Shown here one piece after another: positions 8,120-17,288 of a stretch of 64,000 nucleotides of DNA. The translations under genes were made by a program, and so were the position numbers. Numbering within the stretch: position 1 is the stretch's first letter; every line of letters begins with the position of its first letter. This stretch comes from JBBDMC01 sp963826055 (GTDB lineage Bacteria; Pseudomonadota; Alphaproteobacteria; Rhizobiales; Kaistiaceae). The notes under the pieces are model-generated. The model searched no databases, had not been told where the DNA came from, and saw nothing but the letters and a program-made list of their open reading frames with translations. Where the stretch lies: the NCBI GenBank assembly GCA_963826055.1, contig CAWGVO010000006.1:124001-188000 (forward strand). Direction: 5' to 3'.

Positions 8120-8947
8120 CTAGCCCGACAGCTCCTGCGACCGTTTGCGCGCGGCTTCGACCGCCCTCGTCAGCAGCGGCGCGAGGCCGTCGGCACCCAT
8201 CAGCACCTGAAGTGCCGCCGCCGTGGTGCCGTTCGGCGAGGTGACGTTGCGGCGGAGCTCCGCCGCCGTCAGGTCGGACTGCCGCAGCAACTCGCCGGAC
8301 CCGGCAACCGTGGCCCGCGCCAGCCGCTCGGCGATGGCTCCGTCCAGACCGGCGGCGACCGCCGCCTCGGCCAGGCATTCCGCCAGCAGGAACACGTAGG
8401 CTGGCCCCGAACCGGACACGGCGGTGACCGCATCCATCAGCAGCTCGTCGTCAACCCATATCACCTCGCCAACAGCCTCTAGCAGGGCGGTCGTCAACAC
8501 CCGGCCATCGGCGTTTACCCGCCCATTGGCGACCGCCACCGTGATGCCGCGACCAACCGCCGCCGGCGTGTTCGGCATCGCCCGAACCACCGCGGAATCG
8601 CCGATTCCCGAGGCCAGCGAGGCGAGTGTCGTTCCCGCCGCGATCGACACGGTCACGGTGTCCGGACCCACCAGGCCGCGCAGTCCGGGCAGCACTTTCG
8701 CGATGATCTGCGGCTTCACCGCCACCACGATCACCTTCGCCGCGACGCCCGCCGGTGGCCCGGAAGCCACTGAAATACCAACAGAATCGAGAAAGCTCGA
8801 ACTGTCGGCCGGCGGCGCCGGGTCCACCACGACGACCGCGAAACGGTCCAGCCCCCGGTCGAGCCAGCCCTTGAGCAGCGCGCCACCCATCTTGCCGGCG
8901 CCGACGAGGACCAGCGGGGATCGTGCGGTGAAGGATGAAAACGGCAT
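8120..8947 (-). CDS. proC: pyrroline-5-carboxylate reductase
   Basis: This 275-residue enzyme catalyses the NAD(P)H-dependent last step of proline synthesis in the cytoplasm. The dinucleotide fold opens with LVLVGAGKMGGALLKGWL; VVRAMPNTPAAVGRG and the signature VSGSGPAYVFLLAECLAEAAV are followed by RRNVTSPNGTTAAAL, the C-terminal dimer/active-site motif. The ATG at 8947 matches family length; a TTG 33 bases further upstream is possible but poorly supported. It follows the YbjN-like gene on the same strand after about 80 bases. Confidence 0.95.
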   Translation of the reverse strand: MPFSSFTARSPLVLVGAGKMGGALLKGWLDRGLDRFAVVVVDPAPPADSSSFLDSVGISVASGPPAGVAAKVIVVAVKPQIIAKVLPGLRGLVGPDTVTVSIAAGTTLASLASGIGDSAVVRAMPNTPAAVGRGITVAVANGRVNADGRVLTTALLEAVGEVIWVDDELLMDAVTAVSGSGPAYVFLLAECLAEAAVAAGLDGAIAERLARATVAGSGELLRQSDLTAAELRRNVTSPNGTTAAALQVLMGADGLAPLLTRAVEAARKRSQELSG

Positions 8948-9028
8948 GGCGGCGCGAGCGTCCGGTTGGGCAGGCACCAACCTAGTCGCGCCAAACGACG
9001 CGTGGCAATCCCACCGACGGACCGGAGG

Positions 9029-9526
9029 TCACGCCTCGCCGACAGTCTCGAAGAGCACCGTGTCGATCGCCTCGCGCGCCGGCGTGCCGGCCCAGACCAC
9101 GTACTGGAAGGCCTGGAAATAGCGCTCGCATGCTTCGATCGCCGTCGCCAGCAGCCGCTCGACCTGTGCGTCGGTCGGGTCGGCGCCGCCGGACAGGAGT
9201 AGCGACTGGCGGTACATCACCACGCCCTCCTCGCCCCACAGGTCGAAGTGACCGATCCACATCTGTTCGTTGACCGCCATCAGCAGGCGCATCGCCTCGA
9301 GTTCCCGGGCCGGCGGTACCTTGAGGTCGAAGGCGCAGGCGAGATGCACCGCCTCTTTTTCCACCATCCACGAGAACGAAACGTGGTAGTCGCACCACCC
9401 GCCCGCGACCGAGATGGTGATCTCATCGTCGCCCGCCCGCTCGAAGGCCCAGTCGTTGAGCGCCGCGATGTGCTCTATGACGTCGACCGGATTCGACCGT
9501 GCTTCCTGATAATCGAGGAGGTTCAT
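9029..9526 (-). CDS. YbjN domain-containing protein
   Basis: This 165-residue protein starts MNLLDYQEARSNPVDVIEHI and contains the YbjN fold: AGGWCDYHVSFSWM, LHLACAFDLK-like VHLACAFDLKVPP, MRLLMAVNEQMWIGHFDLW and a long C-terminal helix (DAQVERLLATAIEACERYFQ). YbjN proteins resemble type III secretion chaperones in fold and are linked to stress responses; the exact role here is unknown. Placement just upstream of proC on the same strand is a recurrent alphaproteobacterial arrangement. The ATG at 9526 was chosen because homologues begin at this point. A palindrome lies 143 bases upstream. Confidence 0.87.
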   Translation of the reverse strand: MNLLDYQEARSNPVDVIEHIAALNDWAFERAGDDEITISVAGGWCDYHVSFSWMVEKEAVHLACAFDLKVPPARELEAMRLLMAVNEQMWIGHFDLWGEEGVVMYRQSLLLSGGADPTDAQVERLLATAIEACERYFQAFQYVVWAGTPAREAIDTVLFETVGEA

Positions 9527-9668
9527 GGGCTGACCCGCGGCGGTTGATCGGGAGGGCCTTGGCGACTCACGACAGAACTCCAAAATCGGCCGTCCAACAG
9601 GCGCGGCGGGGGCCGCGCGCGGCGAATCCTTGTTGAGAATCAGTATATAGGCGGCAGCCTGAATCGGG

Positions 9669-9684
9669 CCACAATTGATTGTGG
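9669..9684. promoter_or_regulatory. 16-bp perfect palindrome upstream of the YbjN-like gene
   Basis: CCACAAT and ATTGTGG are separated by TG, giving a symmetric 16-bp site in the 206-base gap between the ubiK stop and the YbjN-like start, both on the minus strand. Its size suits an operator for a dimeric regulator. No long T run follows, so it is unlikely to be a terminator. The cognate regulator is unknown. Confidence 0.4.
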
Positions 9685-9732
9685 GCGGTTACCGGTTTTT
9701 CAACAACAAGCGGTGAAGCGCGCCCACCGGGC

Positions 9733-10026
9733 TCAGGTTTCCTCGGGTTTGGGCTGCCGTGGTGCCCGTTTGGGCTTTTCGCCAAGCGCCTTTTCCAGCT
9801 CGGCGACCCGTTTCTTGAGCTCTTCGTTCTCGGCCCTGGCCCTCGACGCCATCTCGCGCACGACGTCGAAATCCTCGCGTTTGACCAGGTCCATGTCAGC
9901 GACAAAGCGCTCCATCTGGGTGCGGAACATGGTCTCCGCCTCGCGTTTGACGCCCTGGGCGACGTTTGCCGCATCGCCCATCAGCCGGGCCATCTCATCG
10001 AAAATGCGGTTCGAGGTCTGTGTCAT
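9733..10026 (-). CDS. ubiK: accessory factor UbiK family protein
   Basis: This 97-residue protein fits the BMFP/UbiK family: an N-terminal amphipathic helix (NRIFDEMARLMGDAANVAQGVKRE) and a C-terminal coiled coil (about 45-80, RARAENEELKKRVAELEKALG), ending in a basic tail. In enterobacteria UbiK helps assemble the soluble ubiquinone-biosynthesis complex with UbiJ; in alphaproteobacteria the function is inferred. The ATG at 10026 has GAGGAGC upstream. It is divergent from lgt. Confidence 0.87.
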   Translation of the reverse strand: MTQTSNRIFDEMARLMGDAANVAQGVKREAETMFRTQMERFVADMDLVKREDFDVVREMASRARAENEELKKRVAELEKALGEKPKRAPRQPKPEET

Positions 10027-10130
10027 GGTCAGGCGCTCCTCAACGCGAGTGACTATGGGGTGGCGGCGCGACGCACGCAAGGCCGCCTTGACCGCGTCGC
10101 CCGCCAGGAGGCACGGTGCGACCGACCTCG

Positions 10131-10136
10131 AAGGAG
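10131..10136 (+). promoter_or_regulatory. ribosome binding site that sets the lgt start
   Basis: AAGGAG lies 8 bases before TTG at 10145, which is in frame with lgt. The next in-frame ATG (10160) would be 23 bases away, too far for this site. This favours a TTG start that adds five residues. Confidence 0.55.
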
Positions 10137-10144
10137 CGTGCCGC

Positions 10145-10993
10145 TTGCCTCTTTTCGTCATGCCGTTTCCGGTGATCGACCCGGTCGCGGTTCAGATCGG
10201 ACCGCTCGCCGTCCACTGGTACGCGCTGGCCTACATCGCCGGAATCTTCCTCGGCTGGTGGTACGCCAAGCGCCTGACCGCCACCCCGGCTTTGTGGGGC
10301 ACCGGCGGCGCGCCGCTGAAGCCGACCGATATCGATGATTTCGTGGTGTGGGCGGCGCTTGGCATCGTGCTCGGCGGACGCATCGGCTACGTGCTGTTCT
10401 ACGACCTTCCTCACTACATCGCCGAGCCCGGCGACGCCCTCGCCATCTGGCACGGCGGCATGTCGTTCCACGGCGGCATGCTCGGCACCGTTCTTGCGAT
10501 GGTGATCTTCGCCTGGCGGCGGCGGATTCCGCTGTGGTCGCTGACCGACGTGATCGCGCCGTCGGTGACCTTCGGCCTGTTCCTCGGCCGCATTGCCAAT
10601 TTCGTCAACGGCGAGCTATGGGGGCGGGTGAGCGACGTGCCGTGGGCGTTCATGTTTCCCGGCGCCCCCGACGGCGGCACGGTCGGCCGCCATCCGAGCC
10701 AGCTCTACGAGGCCGCGCTGGAAGGTATCGTGCTCTTTCTCGTCCTGCGCCTCCTCACCCATCGCAGCTGCCGCCTCACCCAACCCGGTTTTGTCACCGG
10801 CGCCTTCGCCGCCGGCTACGGGGCCGCGCGCACTTTCGCCGAGTTCTTCCGCGAGCCCGACATCCAGATCGGCTACCTCGCTGGTGGTCTCACCATGGGC
10901 ATGCTCCTGTCGATCCCGATGATCGTGCTGGGGGTGGCGCTGATGATCTGGGCCGCGCGCCGGACCCCTGCGACAGAGGCAAAGCGAGCATGA
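10145..10993 (+). CDS. lgt: prolipoprotein diacylglyceryl transferase
   Basis: This enzyme of about 282 residues transfers diacylglyceryl from phosphatidylglycerol to the lipobox cysteine of prolipoproteins in the inner membrane. Seven hydrophobic segments are visible. Family signatures include HWYALAYIAGIFLGW near the start, IWHGGMSFHGGMLG (catalytic His region), LGRIANFVNGELWGR (signature with the essential Arg) and HPSQLYEAALEG. A TTG start at 10145 is chosen from the ribosome site; ATG 10160 is the alternative. The stop overlaps the next ATG by 4 bases, so translation is probably coupled. Confidence 0.95.
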   Translation: MPLFVMPFPVIDPVAVQIGPLAVHWYALAYIAGIFLGWWYAKRLTATPALWGTGGAPLKPTDIDDFVVWAALGIVLGGRIGYVLFYDLPHYIAEPGDALAIWHGGMSFHGGMLGTVLAMVIFAWRRRIPLWSLTDVIAPSVTFGLFLGRIANFVNGELWGRVSDVPWAFMFPGAPDGGTVGRHPSQLYEAALEGIVLFLVLRLLTHRSCRLTQPGFVTGAFAAGYGAARTFAEFFREPDIQIGYLAGGLTMGMLLSIPMIVLGVALMIWAARRTPATEAKRA

Positions 10994-12057
10994 CCCCGCT
11001 TGCCGAAAAGCTCGCCGCGCGCATCCGCGCCGATGGCCCGATTACCATCGCCGAGTTCATGGATGCCTGCCTCGCGGACCCCGAGCACGGCTACTACATG
11101 CGCCGCGAACCGTTCGGACGCGCAGGCGATTTCGTCACCGCGCCGGAAATCAGTCAGATGTTCGGCGAATTGATCGGGCTGTGGGCGGTGGCGACCTGGG
11201 AGATGATGGGCGAGCCGCGCCGCTTCGTGCTCGCCGAACTCGGGCCCGGTCGCGGCACGCTGATGGCCGACATCCTGCGTACCGCCAACGTCAAGCCCGG
11301 CTTCCGACGGGCCGCCGACATCCACCTTGTCGAGATCAGCCCCCGCCTCACCGAGATCCAGCGCGCCGCGCTGTCGGCGTCGGGCGTGGCAATCCACTGG
11401 CACCGCCGGCTGGAGGACGTGCCCGCCGGGCCGGCGATCTTCATCGCCAACGAGTTCTTCGACGCCATGCCGATCCGCCAGTTCCAGTGGACGGGCGGCC
11501 GCTGGGCCGAGCGCGTGGTTGGCCTGAGCCGCGAAGGCAACCTCGCCGTCGGGCTGAAACCGGTGGCACAACGGTCGCCTGAGGTCGCGCTGCCCGATGG
11601 CGCGATCGTCGAGGCCCCTTCGCGCGGACAAGCGGTGATGGGGGCCATCGCCGGGCGCCTGGTCAACGCCGGCGGCGCCGTTCTCGTCATCGACTATGGC
11701 AGCGACAAGCCCGGCTACGGCGACACCCTGCAGGCCGTGCGCCAGCACAAGTACGACGACCCGCTCGCCACGCCGGGCGAGGCGGACGTCACCGCCCACG
11801 TCGATTTTGCAGCCCTTGCGCGCGCCGCGACCGCGGCCGGCGCCGCCTGCCGGCCAGTTGTCAACCAGGGCGAATTTCTCGTCCGTCTCGGCCTCGTCCA
11901 GCGCGCCAACGTGCTCGGCCGCGACAAGGACACCCCGACGCGCGACGCTATCGCGACCGCCATGGAGCGCCTCGCCGGCCCAAAGGCGATGGGCGATTTG
12001 TTCAAGGTGCTCGCGGCGTCGGCGCCGGGGCTCAAGCTGCCGGTGTTCGACGCGTGA
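10990..12057 (+). CDS. class I SAM-dependent methyltransferase, NDUFAF7/MidA family
   Basis: This 355-residue protein belongs to the DUF185 family of mitochondrial NDUFAF7, which dimethylates an arginine of complex I subunit NDUFS2. Motifs: GPITIAEFMDACLADPEHGYY near the N-terminus, GDFVTAPEISQMFGELIGLW, the SAM site LAELGPGRGTLMADIL, HLVEISPRL, and FIANEFFDAMPIRQF (NEFFDA is typical). The C-terminal half has VLVIDYGSDKPGYGDTLQAV and VTAHVDFAALA. It overlaps lgt (ATGA) and pgeF (GTGA) by 4 bases each, a conserved cluster in alphaproteobacteria. The bacterial substrate is assumed by homology. Confidence 0.92.
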   Translation: MTPLAEKLAARIRADGPITIAEFMDACLADPEHGYYMRREPFGRAGDFVTAPEISQMFGELIGLWAVATWEMMGEPRRFVLAELGPGRGTLMADILRTANVKPGFRRAADIHLVEISPRLTEIQRAALSASGVAIHWHRRLEDVPAGPAIFIANEFFDAMPIRQFQWTGGRWAERVVGLSREGNLAVGLKPVAQRSPEVALPDGAIVEAPSRGQAVMGAIAGRLVNAGGAVLVIDYGSDKPGYGDTLQAVRQHKYDDPLATPGEADVTAHVDFAALARAATAAGAACRPVVNQGEFLVRLGLVQRANVLGRDKDTPTRDAIATAMERLAGPKAMGDLFKVLAASAPGLKLPVFDA

Positions 12058-12827
12058 CACCTTATCTGACCGATTCTCGCCTCGCCGCCCTCCCCGGCAT
12101 CCGCCACGGCTTTTTCACCCGCGCCGGCGGCGTCTCGGAAGGCATCTATGCGAGCCTCAACTGCGGCGTCGGCTCCAGGGACGAGCGCGCGCGCGTCATG
12201 GAGAACCGGGCACGGGTAGCGACCGCGCTGGGGACCGACCCTGACCGGCTGGCGGCACCCTACCAGGTCCACGGCACCGACGCGGTCGTAGTCGAGACGG
12301 CGTGGCCGGCGGGCGAGGGCCCGAGGGCCGACGCGCTGGTGACCGACCGGCCGGGTATCGCCCTTGCGATCGGCACCGCCGACTGCGGTCCCGTCCTCTT
12401 CGCCGACGCCGAAGCCCGCGTCATCGGCGCCGCCCACGCCGGCTGGCGCGGCGCCCGCGCCGGCGTTCTCGAACAGACGATCGCCGCCATGGAGGGGCGC
12501 GGCGCCCGCCGCGAGCGGATCGTCGCTGCCCTCGGCCCCACCATCAGCCAGGCCAACTACGAGGTCGGGCCCGAACTCGTCGCCAATTTCCTCGCCGATG
12601 ACCCGGCCAACGCGCTCTTCTTCCGGCCCTCGACCCGCGAAGGCCATAGCCTGTTCGACCTCCCCGCCTTCATCGTGGCGCGGCTCACCGCCGCCGGCGT
12701 CCAGGCGGCCAGCCTCGATCTCTGCACCTACGCCGACGCGGAGCGCTTTTTCTCTTTCCGGCGCACCACTCATCGGGGCGAGGCCGACTATGGCCGCGAA
12801 CTCTCCGCGATCGTACTCACCGAATAG
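12054..12827 (+). CDS. pgeF: peptidoglycan editing factor (laccase-domain, YfiH family)
   Basis: This 257-residue protein has the conserved metal/active-site residues of the DUF152/laccase-domain family: GFFTRAGGVSEGIYASLN, the His of QVHGTD, the Cys of GTADCGPVLF and the His of GAAHAGWRGAR, with C-terminal FSFRRTTHRGEADYGRE. PgeF in E. coli removes wrongly built muropeptide precursors; related proteins act on purine nucleosides. It starts with GTG at 12054, overlapping the preceding stop by 4 bases, which implies translational coupling. Confidence 0.94.
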   Translation: MTPYLTDSRLAALPGIRHGFFTRAGGVSEGIYASLNCGVGSRDERARVMENRARVATALGTDPDRLAAPYQVHGTDAVVVETAWPAGEGPRADALVTDRPGIALAIGTADCGPVLFADAEARVIGAAHAGWRGARAGVLEQTIAAMEGRGARRERIVAALGPTISQANYEVGPELVANFLADDPANALFFRPSTREGHSLFDLPAFIVARLTAAGVQAASLDLCTYADAERFFSFRRTTHRGEADYGRELSAIVLTE

Positions 12828-12894
12828 CCCAGCGAACTGGAACCGGCCCACGATTGCCGGTAGAGATGGCGCCTTGCCGCAAAAGAGTCTTCCG

Positions 12895-13398
12895 ATGCAA
12901 CGCCTGACTACCCGCCTTGCGCGGCTCATGCCGGTCGTCATCCTTGCCATGGCCCTCGCCGCCTGCATGGCGGAACGGGGACCGCCCGTCATTTCGCCGA
13001 CCAAGATCGGCAAGCTCGGGGCGGCGCCGGTGACAGTCGCGAAGGCGACATTCGCGTTTCAGACGGTGACCAGCATTCCCGGCGAGCTGTCCTACGCCCT
13101 GGACGACGATCTGAAGAGTGCCGCAGCCGCGCGCGGCCTTGCCATCGTTGCCGCCGACGACCCCAGCGTCACCTACCAGGTGAAAGGCTACCTGTCGGCG
13201 GTCGGCGACATGAACGGCATTCTCCTCGTCTACGTGTGGGACGTCTTCGACCGGTCGGGCACACGCCTCCACCGCTTCTCGAGCCAGCAGTCGGCGAAAG
13301 GAAGGGGCGCCGATCCCTGGAGCGCCGTCACCACCGACATGATCGCCGCCGCCGCGAGCGAGACCATCGACGAACTGGTCGACTGGGCACGCGGTTGA
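12895..13398 (+). CDS. predicted lipoprotein of unknown function
   Basis: This 167-residue protein begins with a positively charged region, a hydrophobic stretch and a lipobox LAAC (C24), so it should be lipidated and exported, fitting the nearby lgt. The mature part has an alternating alpha/beta look, with TFAFQTVTSIPGELSYALDDDL, TYQVKGYLSAVGDMNGILLVYVWDVFD and a final helix ETIDELVDWARG. It resembles uncharacterised alphaproteobacterial lipoproteins, but I cannot name a family. The ribosome site before ATG 12895 is weak. Confidence 0.8.
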   Translation: MQRLTTRLARLMPVVILAMALAACMAERGPPVISPTKIGKLGAAPVTVAKATFAFQTVTSIPGELSYALDDDLKSAAAARGLAIVAADDPSVTYQVKGYLSAVGDMNGILLVYVWDVFDRSGTRLHRFSSQQSAKGRGADPWSAVTTDMIAAAASETIDELVDWARG

Positions 13399-13514
13399 TT
13401 TTCGGCCGTTGCCATCGTCTGCCCGTCGTTGGTACAAGGCCGCGGCGTCGTGCCGGTCGTTAGCCGGTTCCAGGGCAACCGGGTCGGTTGCCGTCCCACC
13501 ATGGACGCCAAAGC

Positions 13515-14443
<929 letters not shown>

Positions 14444-14447
<4 letters not shown>

Positions 14448-15289
14448 CGCGGCCGCGGATAGATCCGACGCAGCACCGCATCCCACCCGCGATCGCCGAG
14501 GACCCGGCGGAGCGCGATGAAAAGCCCGGCCCCGGCGACACGGTAGCGCGGCCGCGGGCGCGACGCATTTAGCGCGCGTTCGATCGCCTTGGCGACCGCA
14601 TCCGGCGGTTTCACCATCACGCTCGAGGGACCCGGCCGGTAAGCGTTCGCGGTGACCCGTGCCACCGCCGAGTCGAGTTCGGCGTATGGCCCCACTTCCT
14701 CAACGTGATCCATGCTGCCGACGGCGGCCTCGGCGAAGCGGGTCCTGATCAGCCCCGGTTCGATCACGATCACGTCGATGCCAAAGCCGGCAACCTCGAA
14801 CCGCAGCACGTCCGAGAGCGCCTCGAGGGCGTGCTTCGAAGCGTGGTAGGCGCCACCTCCGGGATAGGCGAGCTTGCCGCCCATCGACGAGACGTTGACG
14901 ATCTTGCCCCAGCCCTGCGCCCGCATGGCCGGCAGCACCAGTTGGGTCAGCCGCAGGAGGCCGACGACGTTGGTCTCGAACTGGGCCCTCAGCTTGTCGA
15001 TCGGCAGCGTCTCAAGCGCGCCCGACTGGCTGTAGCCGGCATTGTTGATGAGAACGCCGATCGCCCCGAATTTCTCGGCGATCTCGGCGACCACTCCCGG
15101 CAGGGAGGCGAGATCGGCAACGTCGAGCCAGCCGGTCTGGCAGCCTGCCGCGGCCAGATGGGCGATCCGCTCGGGCCGGCGCGCCGTGGCCACCACCGGC
15201 CAGCCGGCTTTGACCAGCCTCAGCGCCGTCGCCTCGCCGATCCCGGATGAGGCGCCGGTGATGAGCACAGTCCTGGAAAACTCGGCCAT
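14444..15289 (-). CDS. short-chain dehydrogenase/reductase
   Basis: This 281-residue classical SDR has the cofactor motif TGASSGIGEATA (about residues 10-21), NNAGYSQSGALE, the catalytic Ser in NVSSMGGKLAYPGGG and the YxxxK pair in AYHASKHALEALSD. The C-terminal extension (about 240-281, KAIERALNASRPRPRYRVAGAG) is typical of the group often annotated as oxidoreductases acting on steroids, retinoids or fatty compounds. The substrate cannot be inferred. ATG 15289 is chosen because the Rossmann motif then lies at the usual distance. Confidence 0.9.
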
Positions 15290-15456
15290 CTCGGCATCTT
15301 GGGCCGCTCCTATCACCGCGCAAGGGCCAAAAATGACCCCCGGCAGGGCCGACCGGCCCGCCGCCGTTGCGCCCCCGCCCGTCATCGTCTATATGACCGC
15401 CGGCCGCCGGCGCCCCATCGAGGCGCGCGGCCTTCGATTTTCAAGGAGTTTTTCCG

Positions 15457-16176
15457 ATGGGCGCCAGCTACGAGCTCACCGCGAGCGCGCGCGACAAGGT
15501 GGGCAAGGGTGCCGCCCGCTCCGTCCGCCGCCAGGGCCTTGTCCCGGCCGTTATCTACGGCGGCGACGGGCCGCCGATCGCCGTCAGCCTCAACGACCGC
15601 GAGGTGACGAACCGCATCCAGGGCGGCGGCTTCTATACCACCGTCGCAACCATCAAGGTCGACGGCCAGAGCATCCCGACCCTGCCGCGCGACTATCAAC
15701 TCGACCCGGTCAGCGACAAGCCGCTGCACGTGGATTTCATGCGCGTGACCCCCGGCGCCACCGTCACCGTCGACGTTCCTGTCCGTTTTATCAACGACAG
15801 CCAGGCGCCCGGCATCCGGCGCGGCGGCGTGCTGAACGTGGTGCGCCACCGTGTTGCGCTGATCTGCCCGGTCGATGCCATTCCCGAGCAGATCGTCGCC
15901 GACCTGACCGGTCTCGAGATCGGGGACTCGCTGCACATTTCGAAGGTTCCGCTGCCCGAGGGCGTCAGGACCACGATCCGGCGCGATTTCACCGTCGCCA
16001 CGATCGCTGCTGCCGCCGGCGTCAAGGAAGAAATGCGCGCTGCCCTCGAGGCCGCTGCTGCCGCCAAGGCCGCCGCCGAAGCGGCTGCGGAAGCCGGCGC
16101 CGAAGGCGAGGCTGCACCCGCGGCGGCCACGCCCGCCGCCGGCGAGGCGAAGCCCGAGGCCGCCAAGAAGGAGTAA
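15457..16176 (+). CDS. rplY: 50S ribosomal protein L25/general stress protein Ctc
   Basis: This 239-residue protein is the long (Ctc-type) form of L25, which binds 5S rRNA. The N-terminal L25 domain (about 5-95) shows KVGKGAARSVRRQGLVPAVIYGG and PLHVDFMRV; the C-terminal TL5-like beta domain (about 100-190) contains PGIRRGGVLNVVRH and GDSLHISKVPLPEGV. The tail (about 195-239) is Ala/Glu/Lys low complexity. A clear AAGGAG precedes ATG 15457. It lies 30 bases before pth, the standard rplY-pth order. Confidence 0.96.
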   Translation: MGASYELTASARDKVGKGAARSVRRQGLVPAVIYGGDGPPIAVSLNDREVTNRIQGGGFYTTVATIKVDGQSIPTLPRDYQLDPVSDKPLHVDFMRVTPGATVTVDVPVRFINDSQAPGIRRGGVLNVVRHRVALICPVDAIPEQIVADLTGLEIGDSLHISKVPLPEGVRTTIRRDFTVATIAAAAGVKEEMRAALEAAAAAKAAAEAAAEAGAEGEAAPAAATPAAGEAKPEAAKKE

Positions 16177-16206
16177 CCCAGGCGCTCCCGCCCGGAGACC
16201 GCCCCG

Positions 16207-16929
16207 ATGCTTCTCATCGTCGGCCTCGGCAATCCCGGCAGGCAATACGCCTTCAATCGCCATAACGTCGGCTTCATGGCCGTCGACGCAATTCACCGCC
16301 GCCACGGCTTCCCGCCGTGGCGGCGTCGTTTTCAGGCGGAGGCCGCCGAGGCCGCGCTGGGCGAGGACAAGTGCCTCCTCCTCAAGCCGCAGACCTACAT
16401 GAACGAATCCGGACGGGCGGTGCAGGAAGCGGTCCGCTTCTACAAGCTCGCGCCGTCGGACGTCGTCGTCATTCACGATGAGGTCGACCTGCCACCCGGC
16501 AAGACCCGAATGAAGGCAGGCGGCGGTCTTGCCGGCCACAACGGACTGAGGTCCATCGGCGCGGCAATCGGCAGTGAGTTCCGCCGCCTGCGCATCGGCG
16601 TCGGCCATCCCGGCGTCAAGGAGCTGGTCGCCGGCTACGTGCTCCATGACTTCGCCAAGGCGGAACTCGCCTGGCTGTCACCCCTGCTCGATGCGGTCGC
16701 CGACAACGCGCCCCTGCTCGTCGCCGGCAAGGACTCCACCTTCGCCAACCGTCTGCACGCCGCGACTGGCGAGACGATCGCCAAGAAACCGAAGGCGGGC
16801 AAGGCGGCCGGCACCAAGGCGACATCAGAATCGGAGACCGAGGAGCCGACGCCACCGCCGGACGCCGACGGAACCGATGGCTGGCCCCTCGCCCGCGGCC
16901 TCAGGAAGCTGTTCGGGCGCCAGACCTGA
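16207..16929 (+). CDS. pth: peptidyl-tRNA hydrolase
   Basis: This 240-residue enzyme cleaves peptidyl-tRNA released from stalled ribosomes. Family landmarks: MLLIVGLGNPGRQYAFNRHN with catalytic His (RHNVGF), LLKPQTYMNESGRAV, VIHDEVDLPPGK with the catalytic Asp, and GGGLAGHNGLRSI. The C-terminal 50 residues form a Lys/Ala/Pro-rich extension and a short helix (LARGLRKLFGRQT), beyond the roughly 190-residue E. coli length but common in alphaproteobacteria. It is probably co-transcribed with rplY. The next gene is convergent, 2 bases away, with no terminator. Confidence 0.96.
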   Translation: MLLIVGLGNPGRQYAFNRHNVGFMAVDAIHRRHGFPPWRRRFQAEAAEAALGEDKCLLLKPQTYMNESGRAVQEAVRFYKLAPSDVVVIHDEVDLPPGKTRMKAGGGLAGHNGLRSIGAAIGSEFRRLRIGVGHPGVKELVAGYVLHDFAKAELAWLSPLLDAVADNAPLLVAGKDSTFANRLHAATGETIAKKPKAGKAAGTKATSESETEEPTPPPDADGTDGWPLARGLRKLFGRQT

Positions 16930-16931
16930 AA

Positions 16932-17288
16932 CTACGGGCAAGCCGACAGCACGATCGGGTCGCCGCCCTTGCCGCCGAGGTCGCGGCAGGCATCGTCGGC
17001 GCAGAGATGCCATGCCCCGGCGGCACCAGAATCGGCGAGCAACACGCGGCTCTGCGGCGGCACCTGCGGGTGATAGACCCAGCCCGATCCGTCGAACACC
17101 GAACCTTCCGGCGGGTCCATGCCGGCGCCCGATCCCTCGACGCGCGCCTCCACCACCACCAGCCCGGCCGGCGTCACCTGCCAATGCTCCGTCCAGGCGA
17201 TCTTCTCGACCGAGTGCGTCCACCACAGCGTGAATGCCGCGACCGCCAGCTTGGTCACCGTGCCGCCGGCCAGGATGCAAAGATTCAC
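16932..17288 (-). CDS. DUF1850 domain-containing protein
   Basis: This 118-residue small protein matches DUF1850: ILAGGTVTKLAVAAFTLWWTHSVEKIAW near the N-terminus, then WQVTPAGLVVVEARVEGSGAGM and a C-terminal YHPQVPP plus Cys-containing tail. DUF1850 genes habitually follow TRAP-TAXI permease genes, suggesting an accessory or secreted subunit, but function is unknown. The GTG start at 17288 overlaps the permease stop (GTGA), supporting both the start choice and translational coupling. Confidence 0.88.
   Translation of the reverse strand: MNLCILAGGTVTKLAVAAFTLWWTHSVEKIAWTEHWQVTPAGLVVVEARVEGSGAGMDPPEGSVFDGSGWVYHPQVPPQSRVLLADSGAAGAWHLCADDACRDLGGKGGDPIVLSACP

Noticed and set aside
9601..9618. 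GC hairpin GCGCGGC/GCCGCGC between the YbjN-like and ubiK genes
   Set aside because: It is short, GC only, and without a T run; in DNA of this composition such repeats are expected by chance.
15382..16647. Long minus-strand open frame opposite rplY and pth
   Set aside because: Both plus-strand genes are clear ribosomal and tRNA-hydrolase genes; the antisense frame is a compositional artefact.
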